Notes: generated from the letters alone by a model not told the origin. Numbered from the stretch's first letter, positions 1 through 12,344 are shown. The stretch is 64,000 nt of DNA from Pristionchus mayeri (GCA_036245805.1 BTRK01000003.1:12192464-12256463), one strand, 5' to 3'. Program-made: numbers and translations.

Positions 1-1
1 C

Positions 2-142
2 ATTCATTTTTCGCGGACATCTCCATGTCAATATTCCCAATTCAGGGATTACAATGTGAACGTCACCGTGAGATCAGACTTCCTCGATGATAATCATACA
101 TTGATAATTCGGGACGTTACCAACAACATGCCATACATGTAA
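2..142 (+). CDS. 3' end of an F-box-family gene (partial)
   Basis: The window opens inside a coding stretch that reads without stops to TAA at 140-142. Its last part (YNVNVTVRSDF...) lines up with the C-terminal tail of the F-box-like gene ending at 5532, which reads NVNVTLKCEE. An acceptor TTCAG at about 46-50 precedes the GATTACAATGTG segment, so the true last exon probably starts there and the bases before it are intron. The rest of the gene lies upstream of the window. Identification rests only on similarity to the tails of the downstream paralogues. It contains no F-box itself. Confidence 0.5.
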   Translation: MHFSRTSPCQYSQFRDYNVNVTVRSDFLDDNHTLIIRDVTNNMPYM

Positions 143-1599
143 GTTAATGATTGCATTATTATTTATATCAGTATTTATATCACAAAAGGTTGGTAAGTGA
201 CAATCAACGAAGATTAGGGTGTGGTTTGGAAAAAAATAATTCAGTATTGCGATCTTACATGCGTTCTAAATATATTTAGTCATCATGTTATATCTTTATG
301 ACTCACTTCAGAACCTCAGCGTCAGCACCCATTGAGATTTATCTCAAAAACACAAGAGTAAGTTATTTCTGATAAATTATTAAGTAATTAACACTTTAGT
401 TAGGAGAGCAGTTAATCAATCTTACGTTCTGGCACTGAGAGATTGTAAACAAAATGAACAATCTAAAATTAAGAAAAATAATAAAAAGTGAAATATTAAA
501 CACTTTCAGTCCATCGAGGTCTCCTACACCGATTTCAAGGGCAATTTTGGATTCGTACTTCAACATACGGCAGTCCCCGCGAACAAGCCAACAACTTCTC
601 CGGGCTCATCTAGTGAGTGGGAAATGTTCAGAATAGAGTTCGTAATTTGTATCAACGGACCTTCACTTAGCCACAACATATGTGCCTCCTCCCACTTCCA
701 CAGAGGGGCTGACGAAGCCAACGACGAGCTCGAGTTGGCAATTGACAGGTGCGTATTAGAGTTCGAGAAACGATGCCAGGGTCTCTTCATTGTACGCACT
801 CTCTCACCACTCGACCGGTCTAGAGAGTGTGTAGAATGAAGAGACGAATGCCCGAATTACGAACTCTAGAGCATAAGGCTGATCCATAGCAGAATACGAA
901 ACATTGGTGTCATAATTAACTTCTAACGTACACCAATAACATTCCGTTCCGTGAATAACGATGTACATCATGAAATTCCCAATCCATCAAATCATGCTAT
1001 TACATGGTATAGAGGATCATCTCATAACTATGAAAATTACAGTGCGCTCATCGATTCTTCTCGTGGTTCTTGCTGTACTAGTCATTAAATAATACATTAT
1101 TCTACAGTATTCTTATTATACAGTGTACAGTATTCGTTGATACAGTACTCTTACAGTATTCGTTGAGGATTGAAGAATGCAGTATTCGTAATTGAGTCGA
1201 TAAATGCTTGACGAATGTCTAACGTATGGAGGTAAATTCAAGGTGTATGGAGGTACATTCATAATTCATTGTTTGCACAAACATGATCATAGCTCTAATT
1301 TTAGTTGTACTAAAAGGTATACATTCTCGCGGAGTAATTTATTCTTCGATTAAATCATGAAATATGTGCATGGCGCCAAATAACAAATAAAGCTTATGAA
1401 AAGATTAGTTTATGAAGGGATCTCATTTCTTCTCGAAGTATGAATAATTCTCAGGAATGTGGGTTCTCCACGACCGGCTGTGAATCATTGTATGTGGATT
1501 GTAATGCTACGTTTTACGATAAACATACCATTTATCCAGTAATCATTTGCTGTGTAGTCAAGACCATTTGGGTAATAGTTCTGACAGCAAACCGAGAAA
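143..1599. other. intergenic region with a hairpin, no supported gene
   Basis: No coding structure is convincing here. A strong inverted repeat lies at about 779-845 (GTCTCTTCATT... pairing with ...AATGAAGAGAC). A shorter outer pair, AGAGTTCGTAATT near 635 and AATTACGAACTCT near 855, encloses it, which suggests a small inverted-repeat element. Related wording (CCGAATTACGAACTCTAT) reappears near 44340. The open frame across 510-839 lies largely inside this structure and is not accepted as a gene. Confidence 0.35.
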
Positions 1600-3358
1600 T
1601 ATATGTGTTTATCCATTCTGGGAAGATTCTAAAAAAGAAAGATCATAAATAACAGAACAAAGTATAAGTAAAACCTTTATGAGAAAATCGACACTCCCTT
1701 TCGTCAAATACGGATGATCTGGGTGTCCGTTGTAAATTCCCAATGAATCTAATTTGTTGCTGAACATTTTGTAAATGGCAGGTCCCCAATCAACACCGAT
1801 TGCTCCAAACAAATACTGATTAACTTGATGAATGGCCATTTTTCGAACGTATTTGGACAACTCAAGTATCATGTCGACTGCAATTATTGTTTCACTTCAC
1901 AATCACTGAAGCACGTGACCTGGATCAAACGATGAGACGGGTTTACACACGTTCAAATACATTATTTCGACTTCACTCATTTTTGTGATTTGCAGTAATT
2001 GGTTTCTGTAAGCTATATTTGTTGCATATGTATATACCAAACATAGCTTACGACAACTCTTTGGCCATTGTATCTATTCGAATATGCAGCCGTCTGATTC
2101 GAATGCCATCCAGTAGAGTATCAACAAATGGTAGACAATTCCAAGCCTTGCAAAGCCATATCTCAAATTTGTTGACTCGCCTGCCCATTGAATATCCCAG
2201 ATACTTGATTGCCGCGTCTCGATCATTCTCATTCATCGAGTTGAAATCTAAGATATAACTCTGAAATAAGGAAAGTAATTGTCATCTTCTGTGTTCTCCC
2301 TCTCTTTGACTAGACCGATGAGATGACTGAAGAAACTACAAAAACATAAGCAAAACGATCTGAAAAAAACTAACAATTTCGTTAGCAATAATACGTGCGG
2401 GTTCATTTCTCCGAAACGAAACGAAACTCAGTTTATGCAGATCGAATGGAGGAAGTTGTAGTTTGAGGCGGAGCTCGAAAATTTCTTTCATGCTCTCGAT
2501 AACGACAATTTTCAAGCGCAATTCCGCTGGATCGACTTCCTGAAAGGTAGAAAATATTATTTTCAATAATTAATGATAATTCGTATTATAAAGCGTCTTC
2601 ATGCCTAGTAAATGCTTGATTGAATGAATGAACAGTTTCTGAACACTATATCATACAGAAGGAAAAGGTTGGATATTAGGACAAGATAGTTACCTGATTG
2701 AAAACATCATCATGTTTCGCATTCTCTGTAAGTTTGATACGATTCTCCACAATTGTGTAGCCCTACAACAAGAAAAAACATTATTTTAATGTATCATTTT
2801 CACGTAGTTTTTCGAATTTTTACAGACTCGACATGTGGAGTTTGTGGCAATGTTGTGTACCAAAAATTGGCCTCCATAACTTTCACCGAATCATTTTTGA
2901 TATTGTAGGAACCTACTGTAAAGATACTGGTGAAGGGTAAAATTTTGCTAATCATCCTGCCTAGTGTCATATTGGGTAGCTCGTGTGCTTCAGTGCAACG
3001 ATCGAGTAAGAAAGCCAGCTCAGAAACACATCATACCTTGTCCAAAACTATGACGGTATCTATGATGTGGTGATCGCTCTGAAGGACATGCTCAGCTACT
3101 CGAGTTTTAAGTAATTTGGAAACCTTAATAACATAATATCATAGAATCTTTTGAATAAAACTTACCAGCCTGAGTTGAAAAAAGTGATTCAGGCGTAAGC
3201 TTGAATATTCCCAGTATGAGGTCACATGGTAATTTCTCGAATTGAGACAATAATTCCGAGCTTTGATCCGTGATGTTAGAGCTTTGATCGACCGATTGCT
3301 GATCTTGAGATCCTTCTATCGCATGTTTAGGGCGCTTGGGGTGTGGAGGAGATTCCAT
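1600..3358 (-). CDS. divergent F-box-like gene, multi-exon
   Basis: The reverse strand starts at ATG 3358 with a serine/proline/charged leader followed by FEKLPCDLILGIFKLTPESL, a recognisable F-box N-terminal helix pair. Further coding blocks follow: VSKLLKTRVAEHVLQ near 3118-3037; a block with LLDRCTEAHELPN and EANFWYTTLP at about 3020-2805; GYTIVENRIKLTEN at 2762-2694; EVDPAELRLKIVV at 2539-2375; YILDFNSMNENDRDAAIKYL at 2260-2052; and a block ending at a GTTTTA donor near 1675. The 2762, 2539 and 2260 exons have good TAG/CAG acceptors and GT donors, and 2539-2375 joins 2260-2052 in phase. I could not make the first two exons, or the last one, join in phase, so it may be damaged or use sites I missed. 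It is transcribed opposite to the neighbouring family and is only distantly similar, sharing the general F-box plus LDRC layout. Confidence 0.5.
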
Positions 3359-3627
3359 GCGTCTATTAACCACAATTTACCAAACTTTATATAAGTAAAA
3401 CAGTAACAGTATCTCGAATGCAATATTTGTTGATAAGAACAAGTTGAACAAGAGACAAACTGAAATCAACTAGAATGAGTTCAGCGTTGTTTGTAAATGG
3501 ATTAATGCACGGTAACAGTGTAGTATCCACAAAATTCTGTAAGATATGGTCTTACCACCCTCATTTTCGACACATCGGTCGCCATGTTTGTCATAAAGTA
3601 TATTCAATATTGCTCTGTATCATCAAC

Positions 3628-5532
3628 ATGACATCTTCACAAGATGCTCTCAGCATCATCACTCTGCCATCGGATGTTATTAGGACGATCATAAGAACTG
3701 CGGAGTTGGAATCGTTCGAAGAGTTCAGACGGGTCAGTTACATAACGATTCTCCACAAATGTGTCTTTGTAACACAAAATGTCACGCATGCATAATAACA
3801 ACGTATTTCATATAATATGCGCTTAAAAATTATGTTATTGATATTATTTTGTAAAGTCAACTATTTGAATATTAGTATTATTATGATAGTATACATGTCA
3901 GATTTCGATCCGATGGAATTCATTGTCTCTTGAACATCTCAGGAACAAGAAATGCTTGCCAGTTTTGGATTCAATTGCAATGCTACTCGATTATCATGAG
4001 CAGAATGTTACTGTGATGGTTGATGGTTCGAACAAATATCGAACATTTCTTGGAATTCGCAAATGGATTTTATCGCGCAAATTCCTCGACATCGAGGACC
4101 GAATATCTCTTTTGAACAGAACTTTTCGTATTTTTGAAAGATGTTCGCATATTAAAAAGGTTAAGGTTGACATAGGAATTGCAAGAATTCTAATAATGTA
4201 CCAACTTATGCAAAGAGTGAACTTCCCAGTGGACGAGATTATTATCAAGGACATATCTTCGTTTGACCGCGAATTGTAAGTAAAATGCTGATCTATAATT
4301 GTTAAATATTATATTCTAGGCGGGTTGTCCAACAATTCCTTCAATCATTCTACGCAAAGCATCTAATACTCTGGCATTCGAGCCCTTATCTGATTTCGCT
4401 AAGTAAGGATCATAAATAGGGTTGGTCAAATCGGGTCGGGCCAATCGAGGGCCCGATTCCCAAACTCGACTAGAGCCCAGCTCGACCCGAGCCTGAATGC
4501 TCGATCCGCTCGAAAATGGTTCTAACCCGATCGGATGGCCCGACTTCGAGAGTGAAGGGTCGAGCGGCTCGACTGGCCCGACTTAGCCCGATTGGCCCGA
4601 CTCGGCCCGACTCAGCCCGACTCAGCCCGACTCGGTCCGACTTGTCTAGCGAATGCATTAGGGTAATTCCAGTGCCGATCTTTCCATTGTCATTTCGGTG
4701 AACAATTTTAAGCTACCGAATAGTGAAGTATTTGTGTTTTGCACCTGTTAGTCATCAGCCGGTGATTCGATTTATGAGGTTAAGTTTTTGTGCTATTTCG
4801 TTTCGCTAATTTGCATTGTATGTTAGATTTAGAATTTAAAAAAAAATCATTTAAATGAAATTTTGTTCCTAATGAGTAAATTTAAAGGCAAAAGCATAAC
4901 CTCATCATGCGGGGTCGAACCAGCAGCCTATGTCTAACATGTGCAAAATACAACCACTTCACCGCTCGTTATCTTTCAGTGGCCCATTTAAAAGATAATG
5001 GAGATAACGGCGATGGAATTTTCCTAAAGCATTCGCCAGACACAAGTCGGGCCGAGTCGGGCTGAGTCGGGCCAAGTCGGGCCGAGTCGGGCTGAGTCGG
5101 GCCAAGTCGGGCCGAGTCGGGCTAAGTCGGGGCAGTCGAGCCGCTCGACTCTTCACTCTCGAAGTCGGGCCACCCGATCGGGCTCGAGCCAACTCGATCC
5201 AAAATGCGCTGTTTTCCAAGTCGGGCCCTCGAATACCGGGCTGGCCCGATTTCACCAACCCCAATCATAAACGTCAAACAATAACATAACGATGCGCCCA
5301 TACAGATATTCCGATTGTCCGTACATTCATCAAGAATATGCTCCTTCAACTGTCTACGGTCAAGTTTATAATGACCGTAGAAAATTCTAGCGATACATTA
5401 TTGATGTTCCGTTACAAATGGCGCAAAGAGACTGACAAACTGGCAGAAAGTGCGAATGTAAACGTAACATTAAAGTGTGAGGAACATAGAGTGTTTAGTG
5501 CGACCATACACATTTCTGCTAGAGATACATAA
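3628..5532 (+). CDS. F-box-like protein, four exons
   Basis: Exons are 3628-3732, 3902-4275, 4320-4402 and 5306-5532, with phases 0, 2 and 1 that join without a stop. Exon 1 encodes the N-terminal half of an F-box (ITLPSDVIRTII then LESFEEFRR). Exon 2 begins ISIRWNSLSLEHL, completing the F-box, and continues with FERCSHIKKVKVDIGIA, the conserved middle motif of this family. The protein has about 260 residues. F-box proteins normally recruit substrates to SCF (Skp1-Cullin-F-box) ubiquitin ligases. That role is inferred from the domain, and the C-terminal part resembles only its neighbours here. An upstream in-frame ATG at 3475 would add a leader, but 3628 matches the paralogues' start (MxSSxD). 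Intron 3 contains an 847-bp hAT-like foldback element. This is the cleanest gene model in the cluster. Confidence 0.68.
4417..5263. mobile_element. hAT-like non-autonomous foldback element
   Basis: The element is flanked by an 8-bp direct repeat ATCATAAA (4409-4416 and 5264-5271). Its ends are TAGGGTTGG and CCAACCCCA, inverted copies of each other. The arms (about 4417-4700 and 4980-5263) pair over roughly 280 bp. Both contain runs of a 10-bp unit GACTCGGCCC/GACTCAGCCC (4571-4635 and, inverted, 5045-5130). Between the arms, a minus-strand stretch (about 4915-4985) has tRNA-like A and B boxes (GGTTCGACCCC). An 8-bp target duplication and TAGGG ends fit hAT-superfamily MITEs. No transposase is encoded. 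Confidence 0.75.
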
Positions 5533-5744
5533 ATGTTAAAATGTCATGTAAACACATTTGTTGTATGAGTTACAAATTGCCAGAATATTAATGTGTATTC
5601 ATTCGTTTCGCTGAAAATAGTCGAATTTCGACCATGAACAATGTTTAGCAAATGTTCGTTTGTTTTCTTGAGGCATTATTTTCTGATAAAAGTCTGAATC
5701 ATTTATCCCTTCTTGTAGAGTGCATTGCCTTGCTGTAAAATTGC

Positions 5745-6899
5745 ATATCACGCCTCTCACCTAAGAATCGAACAAACCTTGGCATTGAGCCAAAATTCGA
5801 GATTGAGATAAATACATTTTCGGGGTCTATTTGACCCAACTAAGACCCCCTTGCACTAAATAGTGTCTGGGATCATTCTTCGCCGAGTTGCTGCACCGGT
5901 CGGACCGATCAGTCCAACTTTGGGGCTTACTTTCTACCCTTCAACGAAATCCTTCGGAAAACTTTTCTTCAAGTGGTCCGGCTACTTTTTCATGCTATAT
6001 CTTCGTATCTGGAACGATTTTCGATTTTTGATCTTTGAAACGCTTCACATTTAACGACGAATAACTTGAAAACTTCCCCCAAGTCACCGGATTATCTTGC
6101 AGCATTAGATAGAGCTTGAAAAGAGGATTCGAACAAGTGCCTTGTGCTCGCATATCGTGGGGAGCTAAGGGGTGTTTTGCCCTTAAAACTTTTCGTAAAT
6201 ATTTGAAGTGATTTTTAATCAGCTAATCGACGTGTCATTCTGCCCTCTCGCAAAGAAATGTCAATAATTTTGATTTATGTTTCATGTCCCATTGAAATAC
6301 GTTGAAACGTTGTCTAAAAGCCTATTCAATTAATTTCAATGGGATCTGCAACATAACCCAAAATTAATAAAATTTGTTGGCGAGAGAACAGAATGACACG
6401 TCGATTAGTTGATTAAAAATAACTTCAAATCTTCCCGAAGCGTTTTAAGGACAAAACATCCCTTAGGTCCCCTCGATATGCGAGCACAAGGCACTTTTTT
6501 TTCGAATCCTCTTTTCAAGCTCTATATAATGGTGCAAGAAAATCCGGTGATTTTGGGCCAGTTTTCAAGTTATTCGTCGTTGAATGTGGAGCGTTTCAAA
6601 GATCAAAAATCGAAAAACGTTCTGGATAGGATGATAGAGCATGAAAAAGTAGCCGGACAACTTGAAGAAAAGTTTTCCGAAGGATTTCGTTGAAGGGTAG
6701 CAAGTAAGCCCCAAAGTTGAACTGATCGGTCCGACCGGTGCAGCAACTCGGCGAAGAATGATCCCAGACACTATTAGGTGCAAGGGGGTCTTAGTTGAGT
6801 CAAGTGGACCCCGAAAATGTATTTATCTCAATCTCGAATTTTGGGTCAATGCCAAACCAGTGTCATTCTGCGTCGATTCTTACGTGAGAGGCGTGATAT
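5745..6899. mobile_element. foldback element, ATATCACGCC family
   Basis: The outer ends are ATATCACGCCTCTCAC and its inverse GTGAGAGGCGTGATAT, and the two halves pair along most of their length. The centre is near 6320. Internal landmarks such as GAGTTGCTGCACCGGTCG recur in the copies at 42504-43662 and 23077-24182. Long reading frames on both strands are mirror images created by the palindrome and are not treated as genes. No transposase is seen. Confidence 0.75.
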
Positions 6900-7405
6900 A
6901 CCAATTTTAAAGCAGGACTCTTAGCAAAAACGCGCCTGGTTGAAATATGTTTCAAATAGGGAGATAACTCTCTCCAAGTCGCGTGCTCTCTCACTCGTTG
7001 CCTGTGCGTCAGGGTCAACTTTGAATGCTTTTATTAAACCATAACATAATTCAGAATGGATATTTCAACATCGGAATTTCGAAAATGGGTTACGGTTTAC
7101 GATTGTCTCGAAACTGCGTTGTCAGTGTATCCTGCCTAGTTTTGCTAACAGTCCCGCTTTAATTCTGCCTGTGCGTGAGTACCACCCGCTATTTTTGAAT
7201 TTTTTATACATTTAGCACCAAATTTTGTACTGATGTGCAAGAGCAATGGGATGGGGAGCGAGGCGTCACATGGTTTATTCGCAAGCAATATACGTTTTAT
7301 TACGCACTCTAGTACACTCGCTTTTCGTAAGAAACAACCACTTTTGGAGAATTGTTGTCTACTTTTTACGAACAGTTTCATTAGGTAAGTGTACTTCTCA
7401 CCGAC

Positions 7406-9266
7406 ATGTCGTCTTCACCAGATCTTCTTAATCTCGCCTCTCTGCCTTCGGATGTCATCAGGAGGGTCATCACAATGGTGGAGCTGGAATCTTTCGACGA
7501 CTGCAAAATGGTCAGCTTATCAAAAGATTTGTGTGATCGAGACTTTAACGAATAGATTAATTCTTCAAGAAGTGGGAATACTTTTAAGTTTTAAAAATAC
7601 ATGAATAACGTGTTTTCCTATAACTATATTTTTAATTCGTAACTGTTATTGTAATTCAAAAGAGAACAGTGCATTCACATGTTCTTTCAACTATTTCGAT
7701 GCTTCCCAGATATCGATTCGTTGGAACTCGTTGGCTCTCGAATATCTCAGTGGCGCGAAATCCCTACCAGTCATAAACTCAGTATCAGTGAAACTTGATT
7801 GGGATGGAAAGCATTTGAACTTCCACATGAGATTTTCCAGCAATTTTCGAAGTTTTTTTGGAACCAAGGGGTGTAAAGTGTATTTGGATGGAAATCAAGT
7901 AAGCGATTTCAAGTTTTCTTCATCAAAATACAAACTCCAGGTGGTATGCTTTGTGAAACTCCCATTCCAATATATCGTGGAACAAATTATTGCCATAAAC
8001 CGCATTTCTCGCCTTCTCGATAGATGTTCACGTGTAAAAACGTTTGAAATCGATATTGGAATTGCGATCAGATTAGTTTGTAATCAACTTCTCCGAAGAA
8101 CAGTCATTGTGGATGAGCTTGTATTAGAGGAGGCAGCTAGATCGATTGAGGAATTGTGAGTAGTAACATATGAATATCTAGTAACTGTTAGCGGCATATG
8201 TTGTATGTTTTTTGGCAATGTCGAGAGGCCATACCACACCCCGAACTGATAGGTGCCCATAAAAGACAAAGGCAAACTATAAGTATTCTACTAAATGTAT
8301 AATGCGGGCGCATCTGTACGAGTGTGATATGGCACTAGGACGGATGAGAAAAAACACCGTCCGCCTTTTATATATCAGCATTACATCATAGTTCTCACCC
8401 GACCTAGTACCCTTCGTTTTGATCGGAGTCCTCTAGTGAGAGACGAGATTTGAGAGGGTAGAAGGGGTGTCAAGATGCTACATTTGGGCTGCAGTGAGAT
8501 AAGCAAATCACATCTCGACCAAACTAATGACAATCAAAATATCTACAAAACATTTCAGAAAGGGGTAAAAAAGTTCGTTGAATCATGCACAGTTCGAAAT
8601 GTAATAATGTTCAACACTCTTACGAACTCTGCGGAGCGCCCTTGTGGTGAGACACCTACATTATATTATTTTTAAACTTGAGATTACGTATACTTATTCA
8701 GATTTATCTGATACTCGCTCATTCCTCATAGACTTCGTTCAATGTCACATCATACCTGCAAAGTGTTCACTACAATGCAGAATCACTGAGAAATCTGAAC
8801 ACCCTTTGCTGCTCTTCCTTGAATTCCAGTCATATTGGCAAGCGGAAGTGGACTACCTTAAAGATAATGAGAAGGTAATGCCAAAATTTAATCCTAATGG
8901 AGGGTGGGAAGCCCATCAATATTCACGAGTGTTGTTTTGATTGGAATTTCAATAATGAAATCTAAAAGAGCAAACACATACGAAATTGATTGAATTACCG
9001 AAGCAACTCTAATAATACAGCAACAAGCGAATATAATTAAGGCTGAAGCGACACTCGTATGTTATCAGAATCGCTCCAGCGGAGCCATGCACGCCACCAT
9101 TCACATTTATGCTAGAGCAAAGGAAAGTAAAATGCCCACAAGCATATTCAATTCGTTCCTTTTTATCAAATATTTCGATCGAAAACATGTATTACATTTC
9201 GTTACAAAATCTGAATACTTATTCAAATCCAGTTCGCAGATGTTTGCCGACCATTTGTTGACGTAA
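7406..9266 (+). CDS. F-box-like protein, five exons, one phase break
   Basis: Exon 1 (7406-7510) encodes MSSSPDLLNLASLPSDVIRR and ends ATG|GTCAGC. Exon 2 (7710-8155) begins ISIRWNSLALEYLS and holds LLDRCSRVKTFEIDIGIA; a 42-nt stretch 7899-7940 may be an optional in-frame intron. Exon 3 (8559-8646), exon 4 (from about 8702 to the GTAATG donor near 8875) and exon 5 (9021-9266, ending TAA) follow. Exons 4 and 5 join in phase and the last reads MHATIHIYARA, matching the tail motif of the neighbouring gene. Exon 3 is one base short: joined at the canonical sites it runs into a stop, whereas one extra base restores the family frame. Either splicing differs or the gene has a frameshift. An ~82-bp hairpin MITE lies in intron 2. 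Function is inferred only from the F-box. Confidence 0.55.
8331..8412. mobile_element. short hairpin MITE (GGCACTAGGxCGGATGAGAA family)
   Basis: This ~82-bp near-palindrome starts GGCACTAGGACGGATGAG and ends with the inverse CTCACCCGACCTAGTACC. It sits in intron 2 of the 7406 gene. Copies occur at 18447-18523, 29941-30025 and 35603-35690, all in introns or broken exons of the same gene family. Transcribed, each would fold into a single long stem. Confidence 0.65.
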
Positions 9267-9516
9267 TAATGCATTTTCAATTGTGATACAATGATCTATG
9301 CACAATATTCTGTATAATTACTCTCTCACCGTTCCGTTGCTTCTTAACAACATTATATTGCATAAAGTTAGAAAGGTCGTAGGGATCTGACTAACCGATA
9401 CACCCATCTCAAATAATGCGCGCGAAACAGTGCCACCCGCTTCAAAGTTGTTCCTTAGTGGCATCGTCTGAAACACCGATTTATAAAGAGATTGGTGAAG
9501 CGTTATTCGCATCTAT

Positions 9517-11199
9517 ATGTCAGCACAGAACAACCTCACTATCGCCACCCTTCCTTCAGATGTAATCCGAGGAATCATTAAAGTTGGGGATCTAGAATCA
9601 TTCGAAGACTTCAGAATGGTCGGTTATGATGGGTGTGTCACCATTTTTTGGTTTTTCTTGAAGTACTATGCTATCTCATATTTTTTTAAATTTTATAACT
9701 GACATGTTTTTTTTTGCATTTTCTTGCTGATATGTAGATGCTGATATGGTTGATGATCTGCTGACTATTATGAAGGCCTTGCAAGAAATGACTAGCACAC
9801 AGAACGAAGAGAGTATGTTCGATGAGCTCCTAATTTGAATATTGTAGATATCGAATCGATGGAATGATCTAGCACTCGCTCATCTCAGTGTATTCAAATA
9901 CCTTCCAGTCATGGAGTATTGCTCGATCAGACGCTATGGGTTAGGATTTGCACAAGTTCATCTGCAAATTCCTAGCAATATCATTCTTTTTTTTGGAATC
10001 GCTAACTTCGATTTTACTTATATCTCAGAAGTCAGTTTGTTTTCCATTTAATACGCTGGGATAGTACAATATCTATCTCTTAATATCGAACTGAACTTCG
10101 CCTCTATATATTGCACATTATCTCTCTCAAAATTATTGTGTCCATATCATACACATACGTATTCAGACACTTGTGGACTACGTTTCATGTTCGATTTAAC
10201 GATAATGCGAACCAGCTTCTCTATCTGAATCTATCTGAAAAATTCGATCTGAATCGAATCTATCGTATGTTCGACAGATGCTCGGTCATTAAGACAGTGA
10301 TATTCAATGTTGAATTTGCGAAGAGAATAATGCCACACCAAGTTGTTCAAAAAACAAACGCGGAAGTGTACAAACTCACCTTCCATGGGATTGAATCGTT
10401 CGAAACGGATTTGTAAGTATGACAACACAAACTTCTTGACATGTTAATTATAGACCGGATATCGAGAAACTCGTCAAATCTTTAAATGTGAAAAATTTGG
10501 AACTTTATAAATCGGGCACAAACTCAACAATTCCGAATTCGCTAAGTTGGTAACAGAAGATTCTAGTTTTTTTGTATCAATACTGTTCATCATCTATCTC
10601 AAAATAATAAGGTCTGGTAGATTCCTCTCAATGTTAGAAAATTCAGATCTTCCATCAGTGCTTGCCTTAATCAGAACATTCCAAAGATGTCACGATAACC
10701 GAAAATGGTCTACCTTGAAGTTGATAATATCTGATGAAAATTCGCGGATAACATCATCATCGTTTGAGGATCAGTGGAAAAGCGAGGTTTGATAAGCTTT
10801 GCAAGAAGTATTCTCTTCTAGGGATGGAATTTCGGATCGGTTAATGTATAATCCAACCGAACTCTACTTCGGGTTGCTCCGTTAACACATCCACGCCAGC
10901 AGTGATACAGAATATGCAAACCAAATGAATTATCCAAAACATTTTGCATTGAAATGAATTATCCGTATTCATACGTCCAACCTTAGTTTATAATTTCTGC
11001 GTGTTATTTATCCGGTCTGACCGGCGGGAGAAATTGTGATATGAAGAGACAACGATCCCTAAAAACTCACCTGTTAAGCCTTTTCCAGGTTCGCGATGTT
11101 CGTGGAGCAACGGGAGTAAGGGCCTGCGTGAATTTTCAACATTTTTTCTCTACCGGTCAAAAGCGAGTGATAATACAAATTTGCCCTGGAAATCAATGA
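9517..11199 (+). CDS. F-box-like protein, six exons
   Basis: Exons are 9517-9618 (LPSDVIRGIIKVGDLESF), 9848-10030 (ISNRWNDLALAHLS), about 10167-10412 (RMFDRCSVIKTVIFNVEFA), 10454-10545 (PDIEKLVKSLNVKNLEL), 10647-10786 and 11089-11199 (stop TGA). The last three join in phase (1, 0) and their lengths equal those of the 16865 gene exactly (92 and 140 nt). The exon 2 to exon 3 join is one base out with canonical sites; a weak donor GTTTTC eight bases downstream would repair it, or there is a frameshift. Intron 1 contains a further acidic open block at about 9737-9838. The F-box suggests an SCF substrate receptor; the rest has no recognised fold. Confidence 0.58.
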
Positions 11200-11958
11200 A
11201 TGCTTATTTTATATTCATTTGTTGTCTATATTCGTGCCTTGCTTAGCAGGAATCATTGCAATAATATGCTCATTTTTATAATATATCACGTGTATCACGA
11301 GTCAGTGAATGAAAAACGGGCTTCTCGGGAACATTTTCCAAAAAATTGTCTCCGTTCTCGCATAAATTTGGATGGGATAATACACAGGAGAGATGGTTTC
11401 GAAAAATATAGTTCATTGGCCCCAGAGCCGGCTTTTAGGAAATTTCCGGTTTTGCACCTGGCTATGCTGTATTTCAGCTTCCAGACAAGCTACGGAGGTG
11501 GTACAGCGCTCAAAATGTCGGGGAAATTATTTCCTGCAACTTTTATGTTGAAAACTTTTCACGGGAACGCCAACTGAAAATGCTATTTCCGCGAAACCGA
11601 ATTCGAAATTAGAAAATAATTCTTTTCGCTATATGGAAGGGGACTTGTAGTGGGTTCTTGTTGCATAATTAGAGAGAACATTCATTCATATGTATATGAA
11701 AAATATTGGCGAAGGAATAAAGTGAGCCTTAAGCCTCTATATTTCGCGACCAAAGTGGGAATATGGTAAATATTCATAATTTATTCAGTACAGTGCGCCG
11801 TATTTCGCTTTATAATGGCAAATGTGCGTAATTTGAGATGTTTCTGAAGCAGGTGATGCATTTTCTACTGAAAACCCAGAGTTTGACAAAGTTCGAAAAA
11901 TCGATTTTCACAACATCAATTTATCCCAAGTTTGTGGAATTATAAGTTCGCGCATTAA

Positions 11959-12344
11959 AGAAGGAGTGTCAGCAAAGTTAAATTTTTTGACGCTGTCATA
12001 ACCATGCCCTTGACAATTATCCATCGATCATAGCGCGTGCTAAGAGGATAGGCAGAGGTCAATCGCGTAGCTCAGTGGTAAATCAGTCGCCGCGTAATCG
12101 GAAGGTTGCGGGTTCGAATCCCACCAGTTTTTGAAAAATCTTCTAGAAATTTGAATTCCCGCACGTCCCTTCCCTTCAAGCCCTCCTTGGCATTCCGCCA
12201 ACTAATGACTAACTCGGTTCGGTTAACATAACTCGGTTCAAAATAGAGATACGCCTTTGAAACTTTCAGAATCTCTTATGGTTGTACAAAGGTCGGTCAT
12301 GGTTATGACAACTTCAAAATTTCAACTTTGCTGACAGTCCTTTT
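11959..12344. mobile_element. TTAA-flanked MITE with internal tRNA-like module
   Basis: TTAA is present at 11955-11958 and 12345-12348. The opposite arm of the surrounding palindrome reads through the same point with a single TTAA (about 12898-12906, GTTGTTAATGCGCG on plus), so TTAA is a true target duplication. The ends are AGAAGGAGTGTCAGCAAAG and the inverse CTTTGCTGACAGTCCTTTT. TTAA duplication is the hallmark of the piggyBac superfamily; assignment is by that feature only. It contains the tRNA-like stretch at 12060-12126. Confidence 0.78.
12060..12126 (+). other. tRNA-like sequence (pol III A and B boxes), not a functional tRNA
   Basis: TAGCTCAGTGGTA matches an A box and GGGTTCGAATCCC a B box with a perfect T-arm (TGCGGGTTCGAATCCCACC). 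The D-stem is broken and no good anticodon stem forms, so it looks like a decayed tRNA carried by the MITE. A related, inverted copy lies at 24285-24355. Confidence 0.6.

Noticed and set aside
510..839. Open frame on plus strand across 510-839 and an overlapping one on minus
   Set aside because: It overlaps nested inverted repeats (779-845 and the AGAGTTCGTAATT pair), has no clear splice partners and resembles no neighbour. Both strands being open is expected from the inverted repeat.
12060..12126. Functional tRNA gene
   Set aside because: A and B boxes and the T-arm are good, but the D-stem and anticodon stem do not form; it is a tRNA-like part of a MITE. The same applies to 24285-24355, 4915-4985 and 55218-55291.
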